Positions 31,736-39,884 of a DNA stretch of 50,015 nt are shown piece after piece. A model generated the notes under the pieces. The model was not told the DNA's origin and did no database searches. It was given only the letters and a program-made list of their open reading frames with translations. Source of the DNA: Eubacteriaceae bacterium (GTDB taxonomy: Bacteria; Bacillota; Clostridia; Eubacteriales; Alkalibacteraceae); contig DMAW01000019.1 of assembly GCA_003446375.1 (NCBI GenBank), positions 1 to 50,015 on the forward strand, given 5' to 3'. The translations under genes and the position numbers were made by a program. The stretch's first letter is position 1, and every line of letters starts with the position of its first letter.

Positions 31736-32827
31736 CTATCTATACCTGTTAAATTTATCCTTGAAGTCGGAAGACTCTTTTTCGATTTGTTCTCTGACCG
31801 TTCTTTCACCTGGTTCGCCATATTCCAAAAGGGAAAACATAGCATGTATTCTTATTTCTTCACGTTGATCATGTATACATTGTAACAGTAACTTGAAATT
31901 ATTTTCAAGTATTATATTGCCACAAACTATTACGGCATTCCTTTGAAGGGTTCTTTTGCCTCTCCAGCCCGATGATGTATTCTTAAAATACTCCCCATAT
32001 ATCTTGTTGTCCATATTTATTATATATTCAAGCTCGGGAACAACCTTTTTGCAATCTACTGAAAATTTTTGTTCATTGGACAACTTTACATCCTTATTAA
32101 AGGGGCAGACGTCTTGGCATATGTCACAACCGTAAAGCTGCTGTCCCATGGCCTTTCGCTCCTGCCTGTCAAGAAGTCCTTTTTTTTGCGTAAGGTATGC
32201 AATGCACAAATTGCCGTCAAATTGATATGGACCTTTTATAGCCCCTACCGGACAAGCTTTTATGCAAAGCTCACATTTTCCGCACCTTGATTCCAAAACA
32301 GGAGTATCTGCATCTAATTTTACGTTTAAAAGAATTTGACCCAAAAATATAAAGCTTCCGCAAGAATCATTTATTATAAAGCCGTTCTTTCCATAAAATC
32401 CAATTCCCGCATGCCAGGCACAAGCCCTATCGCTAAGAGGACCATTGTCAACATAAGCTTTGTATTCTATCTCAGGATATATTCTTTTTACCTTGCTCAT
32501 CATTTGATTTATTTTTTCATGCAGCACATCATGATAGTCTTCGCCTCTGGAAACACGCGCAAAACTCCCCTGAGTGCCTTTGGGGCTCCACTCTTCACTA
32601 TGCCTGTAAGACAATGCTATTGAGACTACAGATCGGCATCTTTCCCAGGCAGCTTTAGGATCGAACCATTCATTTGCTTCTACATCATCCATGAGGGTCA
32701 GCCATCCCTTGCTCCTGCGTTCTTCAAACATGGGGATAAAAAAATCCTTTGAAGCTGCATCTGTAAATCCAACTCTATCTATACCGCTTTCTTTTGCCGC
32801 GATTATAATTTCATCCTTGAGATTCAT
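31736..32827 (-). CDS. queG: Epoxyqueuosine reductase
   Basis: QueG reduces epoxyqueuosine to queuosine at the wobble base of certain tRNAs, using cobalamin and two [4Fe-4S] clusters. The 363-aa protein shows the paired cluster motifs CGKCELCIKACPVGAI and CDICQDVCPFNK, the N-terminal catalytic region with SYRHSEEWSPKG and CAWHAGIGFYGKNGFI, and a C-terminal HEAT-like helical part near IRIHAMFSLLEYGEPGERTVRE. Other queuosine genes are not in the window. It follows the engB terminator and leads into rng. Confidence 0.95.
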   Translation of the reverse strand: MNLKDEIIIAAKESGIDRVGFTDAASKDFFIPMFEERRSKGWLTLMDDVEANEWFDPKAAWERCRSVVSIALSYRHSEEWSPKGTQGSFARVSRGEDYHDVLHEKINQMMSKVKRIYPEIEYKAYVDNGPLSDRACAWHAGIGFYGKNGFIINDSCGSFIFLGQILLNVKLDADTPVLESRCGKCELCIKACPVGAIKGPYQFDGNLCIAYLTQKKGLLDRQERKAMGQQLYGCDICQDVCPFNKDVKLSNEQKFSVDCKKVVPELEYIINMDNKIYGEYFKNTSSGWRGKRTLQRNAVIVCGNIILENNFKLLLQCIHDQREEIRIHAMFSLLEYGEPGERTVREQIEKESSDFKDKFNRYR

Positions 32828-32880
32828 ATTGTCCTCTCCTTTTGCTTTCTCCTTAATTATAATCCTTTAAGCCAAAAAAC

Positions 32881-32912
32881 AAAAGAAGACGGCTTGACTT
32901 TCGCCAAACCGC
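32881..32912 (-). terminator. Terminator after engB
   Basis: Minus-strand stem of about nine pairs between GGCGGTTTG and CAAGCCGTC, followed by TTCTTTTGTTTTTT. It closes the lon-engB transcript. Confidence 0.85.
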
Positions 32913-32920
32913 CAATGATT

Positions 32921-33532
32921 TTAATTATCTTGTCTTTCTTCGTTCAATGCTTTTAGTATCTCTTCAATGAGATCTTCTACTTCTTCTTTTCCAGCCTTGG
33001 TTTCGCTTGAAAAAAGTATGACATCTTCCCGATCTTCGATCTGAAGGGCTTCCATGAGCATTTTTAGGTTCTTCGGTCTTTGGTTTTTGTTGACCTTATC
33101 CATCTTGGTAGCAATTACTAAAGGCGTTATCTCATTGTCATAAAGCCAACTGTTTACAGCCAAGTCATCTTCTGTGGGTTTGTGCCTGAAATCTATCAAC
33201 TGAACTACCATCACGAGATTTTCCCTGTTTTCGATATAATCCTGTATCATCTTCCTGAAATTCTGTCTTTCCGTCTTCGAAACCTTGGCATATCCGTAGC
33301 CCGGCATATCCACGAAACAGAAGGAGTCTTCAACGTTGTAGAAATTAACCGTCCTGGTCTTTCCCGGCTGAGAACTTGTCCTAGCCAAGGCTTTCCTGTT
33401 TATAATCGTATTTATAAATGTAGACTTTCCTACGTTAGACCTTCCCAAAAGCAGTATTTCCGGTAAATCATGCTCCGGATAATGCTTTGGAGAAACAGCG
33501 CTTGTAATCAAGTGAACTCGATTTATATTCAT
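32921..33532 (-). CDS. engB: Ribosome biogenesis GTP-binding protein EngB/YsxC
   Basis: This GTPase helps assemble the 50S subunit. The 203-aa protein has G1 LLGRSNVGKSTF, G2 KTRTVNFYNV, G3 FVDMPGYGYAKVS, G4 ATKMDKVNKNQ and G5 FSSETKAG. Length is typical. Its ATG overlaps the lon stop (TAATG), as is common in Firmicutes where ysxC follows lonA, so the pair is translationally coupled. Confidence 0.97.
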   Translation of the reverse strand: MNINRVHLITSAVSPKHYPEHDLPEILLLGRSNVGKSTFINTIINRKALARTSSQPGKTRTVNFYNVEDSFCFVDMPGYGYAKVSKTERQNFRKMIQDYIENRENLVMVVQLIDFRHKPTEDDLAVNSWLYDNEITPLVIATKMDKVNKNQRPKNLKMLMEALQIEDREDVILFSSETKAGKEEVEDLIEEILKALNEERQDN

Positions 33533-35886
33533 TATTTCATACCGCCGAACACTATCTTAATGACATCTTCCATAGTTTCTACAGCATTAATCTTAAGCTT
33601 TTCAAGGATTTCTGCAGGTATCTCTTCCAGATCCTTTTCGTTTTCTTTGGGTATGATTATATTGCTGATTCCCGCTCTATGAGCCGCAAGAAGCTTTTCC
33701 TTGACTCCTCCTATGGGAAGCACCCTTCCTCTTAAAGTGATTTCTCCAGTCATGGCGAGATTTTGAGACACAGGCTTTTTAGTGAGCAATGAAACCAGCG
33801 CAGTAGTCATCGTTATGCCTGCCGAAGGGCCATCTTTAGGTATGGCTCCTTCCGGAACATGAAGATGTATGTCAAGCTTGCTGTAAAACTCCGGATCAAC
33901 ATTTAAATCTTCAGCTTTGCTTCTGATATAACTGATTCCCGCTCTGGCCGACTCCTTCATTACATCTCCCAATTGCCCTGTAAGTTCCACCTTGCCTTTT
34001 CCGGGCATAGCCACTGCTTCAATCTGTAGCGTGTCTCCACCTACCGAAGTCCAAGCCAGTCCATTGACAACGCCTATTTCTTCTTTGCCCTCTATTTTTT
34101 CATATCTGTATTTTTTCATTCCCAGGAACTTATCCAAGTTTTTTGGACTCACAGTGATCCTCTTTTTATCTTCTTCGACGATGTTCTTGGCAACCACGCG
34201 GCAAATCCTTGCTACTTGTCTTTCCAGCTCACGAACTCCGGATTCTCTAGTGTAGTAGTTTATTACATCCCTTATGGTTTGCTCAGATATATTGATGTTG
34301 CTCTTTTTAAGCCCGTGATTCTTAAGCTGCTTTGGCAAGAGGTATTTTGTAGCAATATTAAGTTTCTCCTCTTCAATATATCCCGAGACTTCTATTATCT
34401 CCATCCTGTCCATCAACGGTCTGGGTATGGTGGATATATTGTTCGCAGTCGTTACGAACATTACTTTGGACAGATCGAAGGGAAGCTCTAAGTAGTTATC
34501 AGTGAATGTAGAGTTTTGCTCCGGATCCAACACTTCCAGCAAAGCCGAAGCAGGGTCTCCTCTGAAATCTTGGCTCATCTTGTCAATTTCATCCAATAAA
34601 AACAGGGGATTCTTGCTGCCTGCCTGCTTTATGTTGTATATGATCCTCCCCGGTATGGCTCCTACGTATGTTCTTCTGTGACCTCTTATTTCGGCTTCAT
34701 CTCTCATTCCTCCTAGAGACATCCTTACGAATTTTCTGCCTAAAGCTTTTGCTATGGATTTTGCTATGGAAGTCTTTCCTACACCCGGAGGTCCTACCAA
34801 GCAAAGTATCGGACCTTTTAAAGCTTCTGACAGCTTCAATACTGCCAAATACTCCAATACCCTTTCTTTTACCTTATAAAGGGCATAATGATCCTCGTCT
34901 AATATTTCTCTCGCCATCTTTATATCTATCGATTCATCCGTTTCCGTATTCCAAGGCAGATCTAGTATCCATTCGATATAAGTCTGAACTACTCCAGCCT
35001 CAGAGCTTCCGGAAGGTATCTTGTTAAGTTTTAATATCTCACCTTCCACCTTGTCGTGAATATCTTGGCTTAAATTAAGATCATTTAGCCTTTCTAAGTA
35101 ATCCTCCACTGCAGATACTGTGTTTCCTTCACCAAGCTCTTCCTGAATCACCCGTATTTGCTCTCTAAGGAAATACTCCTTCTGTTGCCTATCCATTTGG
35201 TTTTTCACCTTGTCGTCTATGTCTCTTTCTATTTCAAGAAGCTCAAGTTCTTTTACCAGGTATTCGTATGTCTTTTCAAGTCGAGCAAGAGTATCGATTT
35301 CCTGCAGAATATCTTGACTTTCTTCTATTTCAAGTATTAGATTCGCCCCAATTATGTCTACTAGCTCGTCTGCTTCCTTTATTCCCTCTACAGCCATCAT
35401 TAAGTCCGGAGATGACTTTCTGGTGAGATTTAAGTATGCCAAGAATGCCTGTTTTACCATTCTCATCAACGCTTTGCTCTCTTTTCCTGTCAACTTTTTT
35501 GCTTTCAGGTCTTTTACCTCAACTTGAAAAAACGGCTCTTCTTGATAATACTCCATGATTTCAACCCGATTTTGCACTTCCACCAATACCCTTATAAGAT
35601 TGCCCGGCATTTTCAGCAATTGCTTTACAGTAGCTCTGGTGCCCACTGGGTATATATCTTCCGGTTTCGGATCTTCTACATCTATATCATATTGAGCTGC
35701 AAGTATCACTTCCTGATTTTCCGTCATTGCGGTTTCCAATGCCTTAATGGACTTCTCCCTTCCGACATCAAAATGAATTATCATCTCAGGAAATACTATA
35801 AGGCCTCTTAATGGTATCAGCGGCAGTCTGTTGGTTTTTATCAGATCTATCTTATCGGTTTGACCCTTCATGTTCGGTTTATTCAT
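33532..35886 (-). CDS. lon: ATP-dependent protease Lon
   Basis: Lon degrades misfolded and regulatory proteins in the cytoplasm. The 784-aa protein has the LAN substrate-binding domain (about 15-215), the AAA+ domain with Walker A GPPGVGKTSIAKSIA and Walker B PLFLLDEIDKM, and the protease domain with the Ser/Lys dyad in PKDGPSAGITM and IGGVKEKLLAAHRAG. All functional residues are present. It lies after clpX beyond a terminator, and upstream of engB. Confidence 0.98.
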   Translation of the reverse strand: MNKPNMKGQTDKIDLIKTNRLPLIPLRGLIVFPEMIIHFDVGREKSIKALETAMTENQEVILAAQYDIDVEDPKPEDIYPVGTRATVKQLLKMPGNLIRVLVEVQNRVEIMEYYQEEPFFQVEVKDLKAKKLTGKESKALMRMVKQAFLAYLNLTRKSSPDLMMAVEGIKEADELVDIIGANLILEIEESQDILQEIDTLARLEKTYEYLVKELELLEIERDIDDKVKNQMDRQQKEYFLREQIRVIQEELGEGNTVSAVEDYLERLNDLNLSQDIHDKVEGEILKLNKIPSGSSEAGVVQTYIEWILDLPWNTETDESIDIKMAREILDEDHYALYKVKERVLEYLAVLKLSEALKGPILCLVGPPGVGKTSIAKSIAKALGRKFVRMSLGGMRDEAEIRGHRRTYVGAIPGRIIYNIKQAGSKNPLFLLDEIDKMSQDFRGDPASALLEVLDPEQNSTFTDNYLELPFDLSKVMFVTTANNISTIPRPLMDRMEIIEVSGYIEEEKLNIATKYLLPKQLKNHGLKKSNINISEQTIRDVINYYTRESGVRELERQVARICRVVAKNIVEEDKKRITVSPKNLDKFLGMKKYRYEKIEGKEEIGVVNGLAWTSVGGDTLQIEAVAMPGKGKVELTGQLGDVMKESARAGISYIRSKAEDLNVDPEFYSKLDIHLHVPEGAIPKDGPSAGITMTTALVSLLTKKPVSQNLAMTGEITLRGRVLPIGGVKEKLLAAHRAGISNIIIPKENEKDLEEIPAEILEKLKINAVETMEDVIKIVFGGMK

Positions 35887-35995
35887 TTCATCACTCCTCC
35901 TAAAGCTTCATATGCTTCCTTTAGCTTTTTAATTATACCATTCTATTTTTATTTTTCAATCAGCTTAAGAAAAGTTGTTTAAATTCCTCTTCTTC

Positions 35996-36029
35996 ATAGA
36001 AAAAGCAATCACATGAATGATTGCTTTTT
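35996..36029 (-). terminator. Terminator after clpX
   Basis: Minus-strand hairpin AAAAAGCAATCA-TTCATG-TGATTGC followed by TTTTTC, between clpX and lon. Confidence 0.9.
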
Positions 36030-36047
36030 CTTAAGTGGCTATATTGA

Positions 36048-37322
36048 TCAGGATGCGCTTTCTTCATCCTTTTGTTCCTTGTCTTCAGCCTTTTCTTTAT
36101 AGACCAGCATAGGCGCCTTGCCTTTAGTTACAGTGTCCTTTGATATGATGCATTTTACTATGTCCTTCCTCGAAGGTATGTCATACATCACATCCAGCAT
36201 CAGGTTTTCGAGTATTCCTCTAAGCCCTCTGGCTCCTGTTTCGTGCTTTATCGTCTTCTCGGCGATAGCCTTTAGAGCGTCCTTTTCAAACACCAGCTCC
36301 ACGCCATCTGCTTCAAGCATCTTTTGGTACTGCTTGACCAAGGCGTTTTTAGGCTCTGTCAATATGCTTACCAAAGCTTCCACGTCCAACGGCTCAAGAG
36401 TCGTAACCACCGGAATTCTTCCAACAAATTCCGGAATCAAGCCAAACTGCAACAAATCTCTTGGTTCGATCTTGTTTAAGAGCTCGCTTGCTTCTATTTT
36501 CTTTTTGCTCTTGACATCAGCGTTGAATCCCATAGCCTTGTTTCCTGTCCGCTTGTTTATGATTTTTTCTATGCCGTCAAAAGCTCCTCCACAAATAAAT
36601 AGTATATTTGTGGTATCTATCTGTAAAAACTCCTGGTGAGGATGCTTTCTTCCGCCTTGTGGCGGCACGCTTGCTGTAGTTCCTTCAAGAATTTTAAGCA
36701 GCGCCTGTTGGACACCTTCACCGCTTACGTCTCTTGTGATAGATGGATTTTCGCTTTTTCTTGCGATCTTGTCGATTTCGTCGATATAGATTATGCCTCT
36801 TTGAGCCTTTTCGATGTCATAATCCGCGGCTTGGATAAGTTTTAAAAGTATGTTTTCAACATCCTCTCCAACATATCCCGCTTCCGTAAGGGAAGTCGCA
36901 TCCGCTATGGCAAAAGGGACGTTGAGCATCCTGGCCAAAGTTTGAGCAAGAAGCGTCTTACCGGATCCCGTAGGGCCTAGAAACAGGATATTGCTCTTTT
37001 GAACCTCCACATCGTCGCTTGCTTCCGCTAAGTTTATTCTTTTGTAATGATTGTACACTGCTACAGCGAGAGATTTTTTTGCTCTCTCCTGGGAAATCAC
37101 ATAATCGTCCAAATAATTCTTGATTTCTTCAGGCGTAGGAATGTCTGTTAGCTCTTCAAAGTGCTCAGGAACAAATTCCTCTTCGATGATCTCCTGACAC
37201 AATTCGATGCACTCATTGCAGATATACACTCCAGGCCCCGCTACCATTCTTTTTACCTGATTTTGGGTTTTGCCACAGAATGAACATCTTATTTGTTGTT
37301 TATTGTCTTCATTTTTAGACAT
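36048..37322 (-). CDS. clpX: ClpX, ATPase subunit of ClpXP
   Basis: ClpX unfolds substrates and feeds them to ClpP; SsrA-tagged proteins are classic substrates. The 424-aa protein has the N-terminal zinc domain (CSFCGKTQNQV ... CNECIELC), Walker A GPTGSGKTLLAQTLA, Walker B IIYIDEIDKIA, the pore loop GYVGEDVE and the ClpP-binding IGF-equivalent loop within the AAA+ domain, and sensor 2 near ARGLRGILE. It lies directly after clpP. The tmRNA tag in this window ends ALAA, fitting recognition by ClpXP. Confidence 0.98.
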   Translation of the reverse strand: MSKNEDNKQQIRCSFCGKTQNQVKRMVAGPGVYICNECIELCQEIIEEEFVPEHFEELTDIPTPEEIKNYLDDYVISQERAKKSLAVAVYNHYKRINLAEASDDVEVQKSNILFLGPTGSGKTLLAQTLARMLNVPFAIADATSLTEAGYVGEDVENILLKLIQAADYDIEKAQRGIIYIDEIDKIARKSENPSITRDVSGEGVQQALLKILEGTTASVPPQGGRKHPHQEFLQIDTTNILFICGGAFDGIEKIINKRTGNKAMGFNADVKSKKKIEASELLNKIEPRDLLQFGLIPEFVGRIPVVTTLEPLDVEALVSILTEPKNALVKQYQKMLEADGVELVFEKDALKAIAEKTIKHETGARGLRGILENLMLDVMYDIPSRKDIVKCIISKDTVTKGKAPMLVYKEKAEDKEQKDEESAS

Positions 37323-37347
37323 TTTTACACCTCTCGTTTCCGGCTGC

Positions 37348-37938
37348 TTATTTTCTTGAGGTTATCACCTTGTCAATCAGTCCATACTCTTTTGCTTCTT
37401 GAGCGGACATGAAGTAATCTCTGTCAGTATCCTTATTTACAACTTCAATCGGCTGACCGGTTCTTTCACTTAATATTTTATTGAGTTTCTCTCTTGTCTT
37501 GATAAGCCTGTTTGCATATATCTGCACATCTACAGACTGTCCCTGAGCTCCACCCAGTGGTTGATGTATCATGACCTCACTGTTTGGGAGAGCGTATCTT
37601 TTGCCCTTTTTCCCTGAAGCAAGAAGAAATGCTCCCATAGAAGCCGCCATCCCCACGCAAATAGTCGACACATCACACTTGATGAAATTCATCGTATCGT
37701 AAATTGCCAAGCCGGCAGATATTGAGCCTCCCGGACTGTTGATATAAATCTGCACATCTTTGTCTGCATCCTCTGCTTCTAAAAACAGAAGCTGTGCAAC
37801 TATAAGGCTGGCAGATACGTCGTTTACTTCCCCATTGAGGAAAATAATTCTTTCTTTTAACAGCCTGGAGTAAATGTCATAGGATCTTTCACCTCTGCCT
37901 GTCTGTTCGACTACCATTGGCACTAAATTCATTTCCAT
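37348..37938 (-). CDS. clpP: ClpP, proteolytic subunit
   Basis: ClpP forms the 14-subunit degradation chamber. The 196-aa protein has the catalytic Ser in GMAASMGAFLLA, His in SEVMIHQPLGGAQG and Asp in NKDTDRDYFMSA, with the N-terminal MNLVPMVVEQTGRGERSYDIYSRLLKERII typical of ClpP1. It lies between tig and clpX, the standard order. No CtsR-type operator was noticed upstream of the tig-clpP-clpX transcript. Confidence 0.98.
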   Translation of the reverse strand: MEMNLVPMVVEQTGRGERSYDIYSRLLKERIIFLNGEVNDVSASLIVAQLLFLEAEDADKDVQIYINSPGGSISAGLAIYDTMNFIKCDVSTICVGMAASMGAFLLASGKKGKRYALPNSEVMIHQPLGGAQGQSVDVQIYANRLIKTREKLNKILSERTGQPIEVVNKDTDRDYFMSAQEAKEYGLIDKVITSRK

Positions 37939-37958
37939 AAAACCACTCCTAACTTATG

Positions 37959-39245
37959 TTATTTTTGAACTGCGTTGTCTAGCAGAAAATCTATCGTTTT
38001 CTTTCTCTTTACAGAATTCGCAAAGTATTCCTTTTGATCTTCTGTAATGGTGCTCTTGAACTTTTCTACATCCATGCTGTACATGGCTGCTTGTTCTTCA
38101 ATTTCCTTGGCGATTTCCTCTTCTGTCGCTTCAATTGACTCTGCTTCTGTGATCTTTGTAAGAACCAGGTCTCTTTCTATCTTCTTTTGGGAATCAGCTC
38201 TAACTTCTTCAACAAGCTTGTTTCTATCCATGTTGGTATACTTAAAGTAGTCTTCCATATCTATACCCTGCATCTTAAGCTGATATTCAAAATCTTTTAA
38301 AGACTTTTCCATATCTTCTTCTATCATTTGGTCAGGTATTTCAAATTTAGCGCTGCTTACTGCTCCGTCAACAACTTTGACCTTGGCAGAATCAGCTGCT
38401 TCCTTCTCTTTTCTCTCTTTTATCTTTTTCTTGAGATCTTCTTTCAGCTCATCTAAAGTATCAAACTCGCTAACGTCTTTTGCAAATTCGTCATCAAGCT
38501 CAGGCATTTCTTTTACCTTTACTTCATTTACCGCTACTTTAAACACGGCTTCTTTTCCCGCAAAATCGTCAGCATGATAGTCTTCAGGGAAAGTGACCTT
38601 TACTTCGATCTCATCGCCTTTTTTTGTTCCTACCAACTGTTCTTCAAACCCGGGAATAAAGGTTTGAGATCCAAGTGTAAGGCTGTGTCCTTCCGCTTTT
38701 CCGCCGTCAAATGCAATTCCGTCTATAAAACCTTCAAAGTCAATTGTAACGGTGTCACCTTCTTTAGCTTCTCCATCTTCTGAAGAAACTATTCTTGAAT
38801 TTTGATCCTGCATCTTCGCCAATTCGTCATTTACATCTTCTTCTGTAGGCTCATAGCTAAGGGTCTCTATTTCTTGACCTTTGTAATCTCCAAGCTCCAC
38901 TTCAGGCATAACTGCTACGGAAACTGTCATCTTGAGACCTTCTTCTCCTATAGCGTCTATGCTTTCCATTGCCGGTCTTGAAACTGCATCGATATTATGT
39001 TCTTTCAAAGCTTCGACGTAAGCTTCAGGAAAAGCAAGATCAATTGCATCTTCGTAGAACACATTTTTCCCGTATCTGTTTTCGATAATCTTTTGGGGTG
39101 CTTTGCCTTTTCTGAATCCGTCGATATTAAACTTGCCTCTGTTCTTCTGATATGCCTGGGCAACAGCTTTTTTAAAGTCTTCTGAAGAAACCTCTATCTT
39201 TATCGTCGCCACATTTTTTTCCATTTTCTCAATACTAGAAACCAT
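37959..39245 (-). CDS. tig: Trigger factor
   Basis: Trigger factor is the ribosome-bound folding chaperone at the exit tunnel. The 428-aa protein has the ribosome-binding domain with the signature GFRKGKAPQKIIENRYG (about 43-60), the FKBP-like PPIase domain (about 155-240, GDTVTIDFEGFIDG) and the helical C-terminal chaperone arms. AGGAGG sits seven bases before the chosen ATG. It is the first gene of the tig-clpP-clpX transcript, with its own promoter. Confidence 0.98.
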   Translation of the reverse strand: MVSSIEKMEKNVATIKIEVSSEDFKKAVAQAYQKNRGKFNIDGFRKGKAPQKIIENRYGKNVFYEDAIDLAFPEAYVEALKEHNIDAVSRPAMESIDAIGEEGLKMTVSVAVMPEVELGDYKGQEIETLSYEPTEEDVNDELAKMQDQNSRIVSSEDGEAKEGDTVTIDFEGFIDGIAFDGGKAEGHSLTLGSQTFIPGFEEQLVGTKKGDEIEVKVTFPEDYHADDFAGKEAVFKVAVNEVKVKEMPELDDEFAKDVSEFDTLDELKEDLKKKIKERKEKEAADSAKVKVVDGAVSSAKFEIPDQMIEEDMEKSLKDFEYQLKMQGIDMEDYFKYTNMDRNKLVEEVRADSQKKIERDLVLTKITEAESIEATEEEIAKEIEEQAAMYSMDVEKFKSTITEDQKEYFANSVKRKKTIDFLLDNAVQK

Positions 39246-39311
39246 TTATAATCCTCCTAAGATTGTATAATTGTAATTTTGTTGTCTGTCATTAAACACT
39301 TTAACCAAAAT

Positions 39312-39341
39312 ATTATACCATATTCCTTTATAAAAAATCAA
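39312..39341 (-). promoter_or_regulatory. Promoter for tig-clpP-clpX
   Basis: Minus-strand TTGATT (39336-39341), an 18-base spacer and a perfect TATAAT (39312-39317), about 65 bases before the tig start. Confidence 0.75.
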
Positions 39342-39359
39342 ACTTCACTATTGTTTCAG

Positions 39360-39845
39360 CTATTCACTTGACAAATCCTTTATCTTAACCAAATCCTGTT
39401 CCTCCATGATGTCAAATCTGTCGCTTAAATCTCCGGTTTTGATCCAAAGCTTTCCATAATTGAATCCGAGGTTTGCACCGTCTACGAATGCGCTGATCCG
39501 GTCTCCATTTTCCATATGAAAAAATACCACAGAGTTTTCTGCTTTACCTTTTTGCGCATACGGTATCTTGCCTTGCGAAACAGTCTCTGTAAATTCTTTG
39601 ACAGCCCCTTCATCTTCGAGAGTTCTTTGCACTTTCAGGCTGGATGCAAAAGCTTCTCCCACATACTGCACATAGGTTATTTTTACAGCATTTTCAATCC
39701 CTAGGTTTTTAAATGCCATATGCCTTGTAATAATAGGAAATGTAAACGCACATATTGTCAATATAGCAGCGGCACATGCAGCGATCTGCCTTTTTTTTGT
39801 TTTCGCCTTTTCTTTCAGTTTTTGGACTGAAGCTTTTACCTTCAT
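39360..39845 (-). CDS. Membrane-anchored protein of unknown function
   Basis: I do not recognise this 161-aa protein. It has a basic N-terminus (residues 1-20, lysine-rich), one hydrophobic segment (about 22-40, AACAAAILTICAFTFPII) and then an extracytoplasmic domain of about 120 aa with a FHMENGDRISAFVDGANLGFNYGKLW stretch. That pattern suggests a single-pass protein facing outward, or a secreted one. It starts 39 bases after uvrA and probably belongs to the uvrB-uvrA transcript, which would bring it under SOS-type control. No repair role is visible in the sequence. Confidence 0.75.
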   Translation of the reverse strand: MKVKASVQKLKEKAKTKKRQIAACAAAILTICAFTFPIITRHMAFKNLGIENAVKITYVQYVGEAFASSLKVQRTLEDEGAVKEFTETVSQGKIPYAQKGKAENSVVFFHMENGDRISAFVDGANLGFNYGKLWIKTGDLSDRFDIMEEQDLVKIKDLSSE

Positions 39846-39884
39846 CTATAAAGATCCTCCGTTTGGTTTTGCATATAATAAACT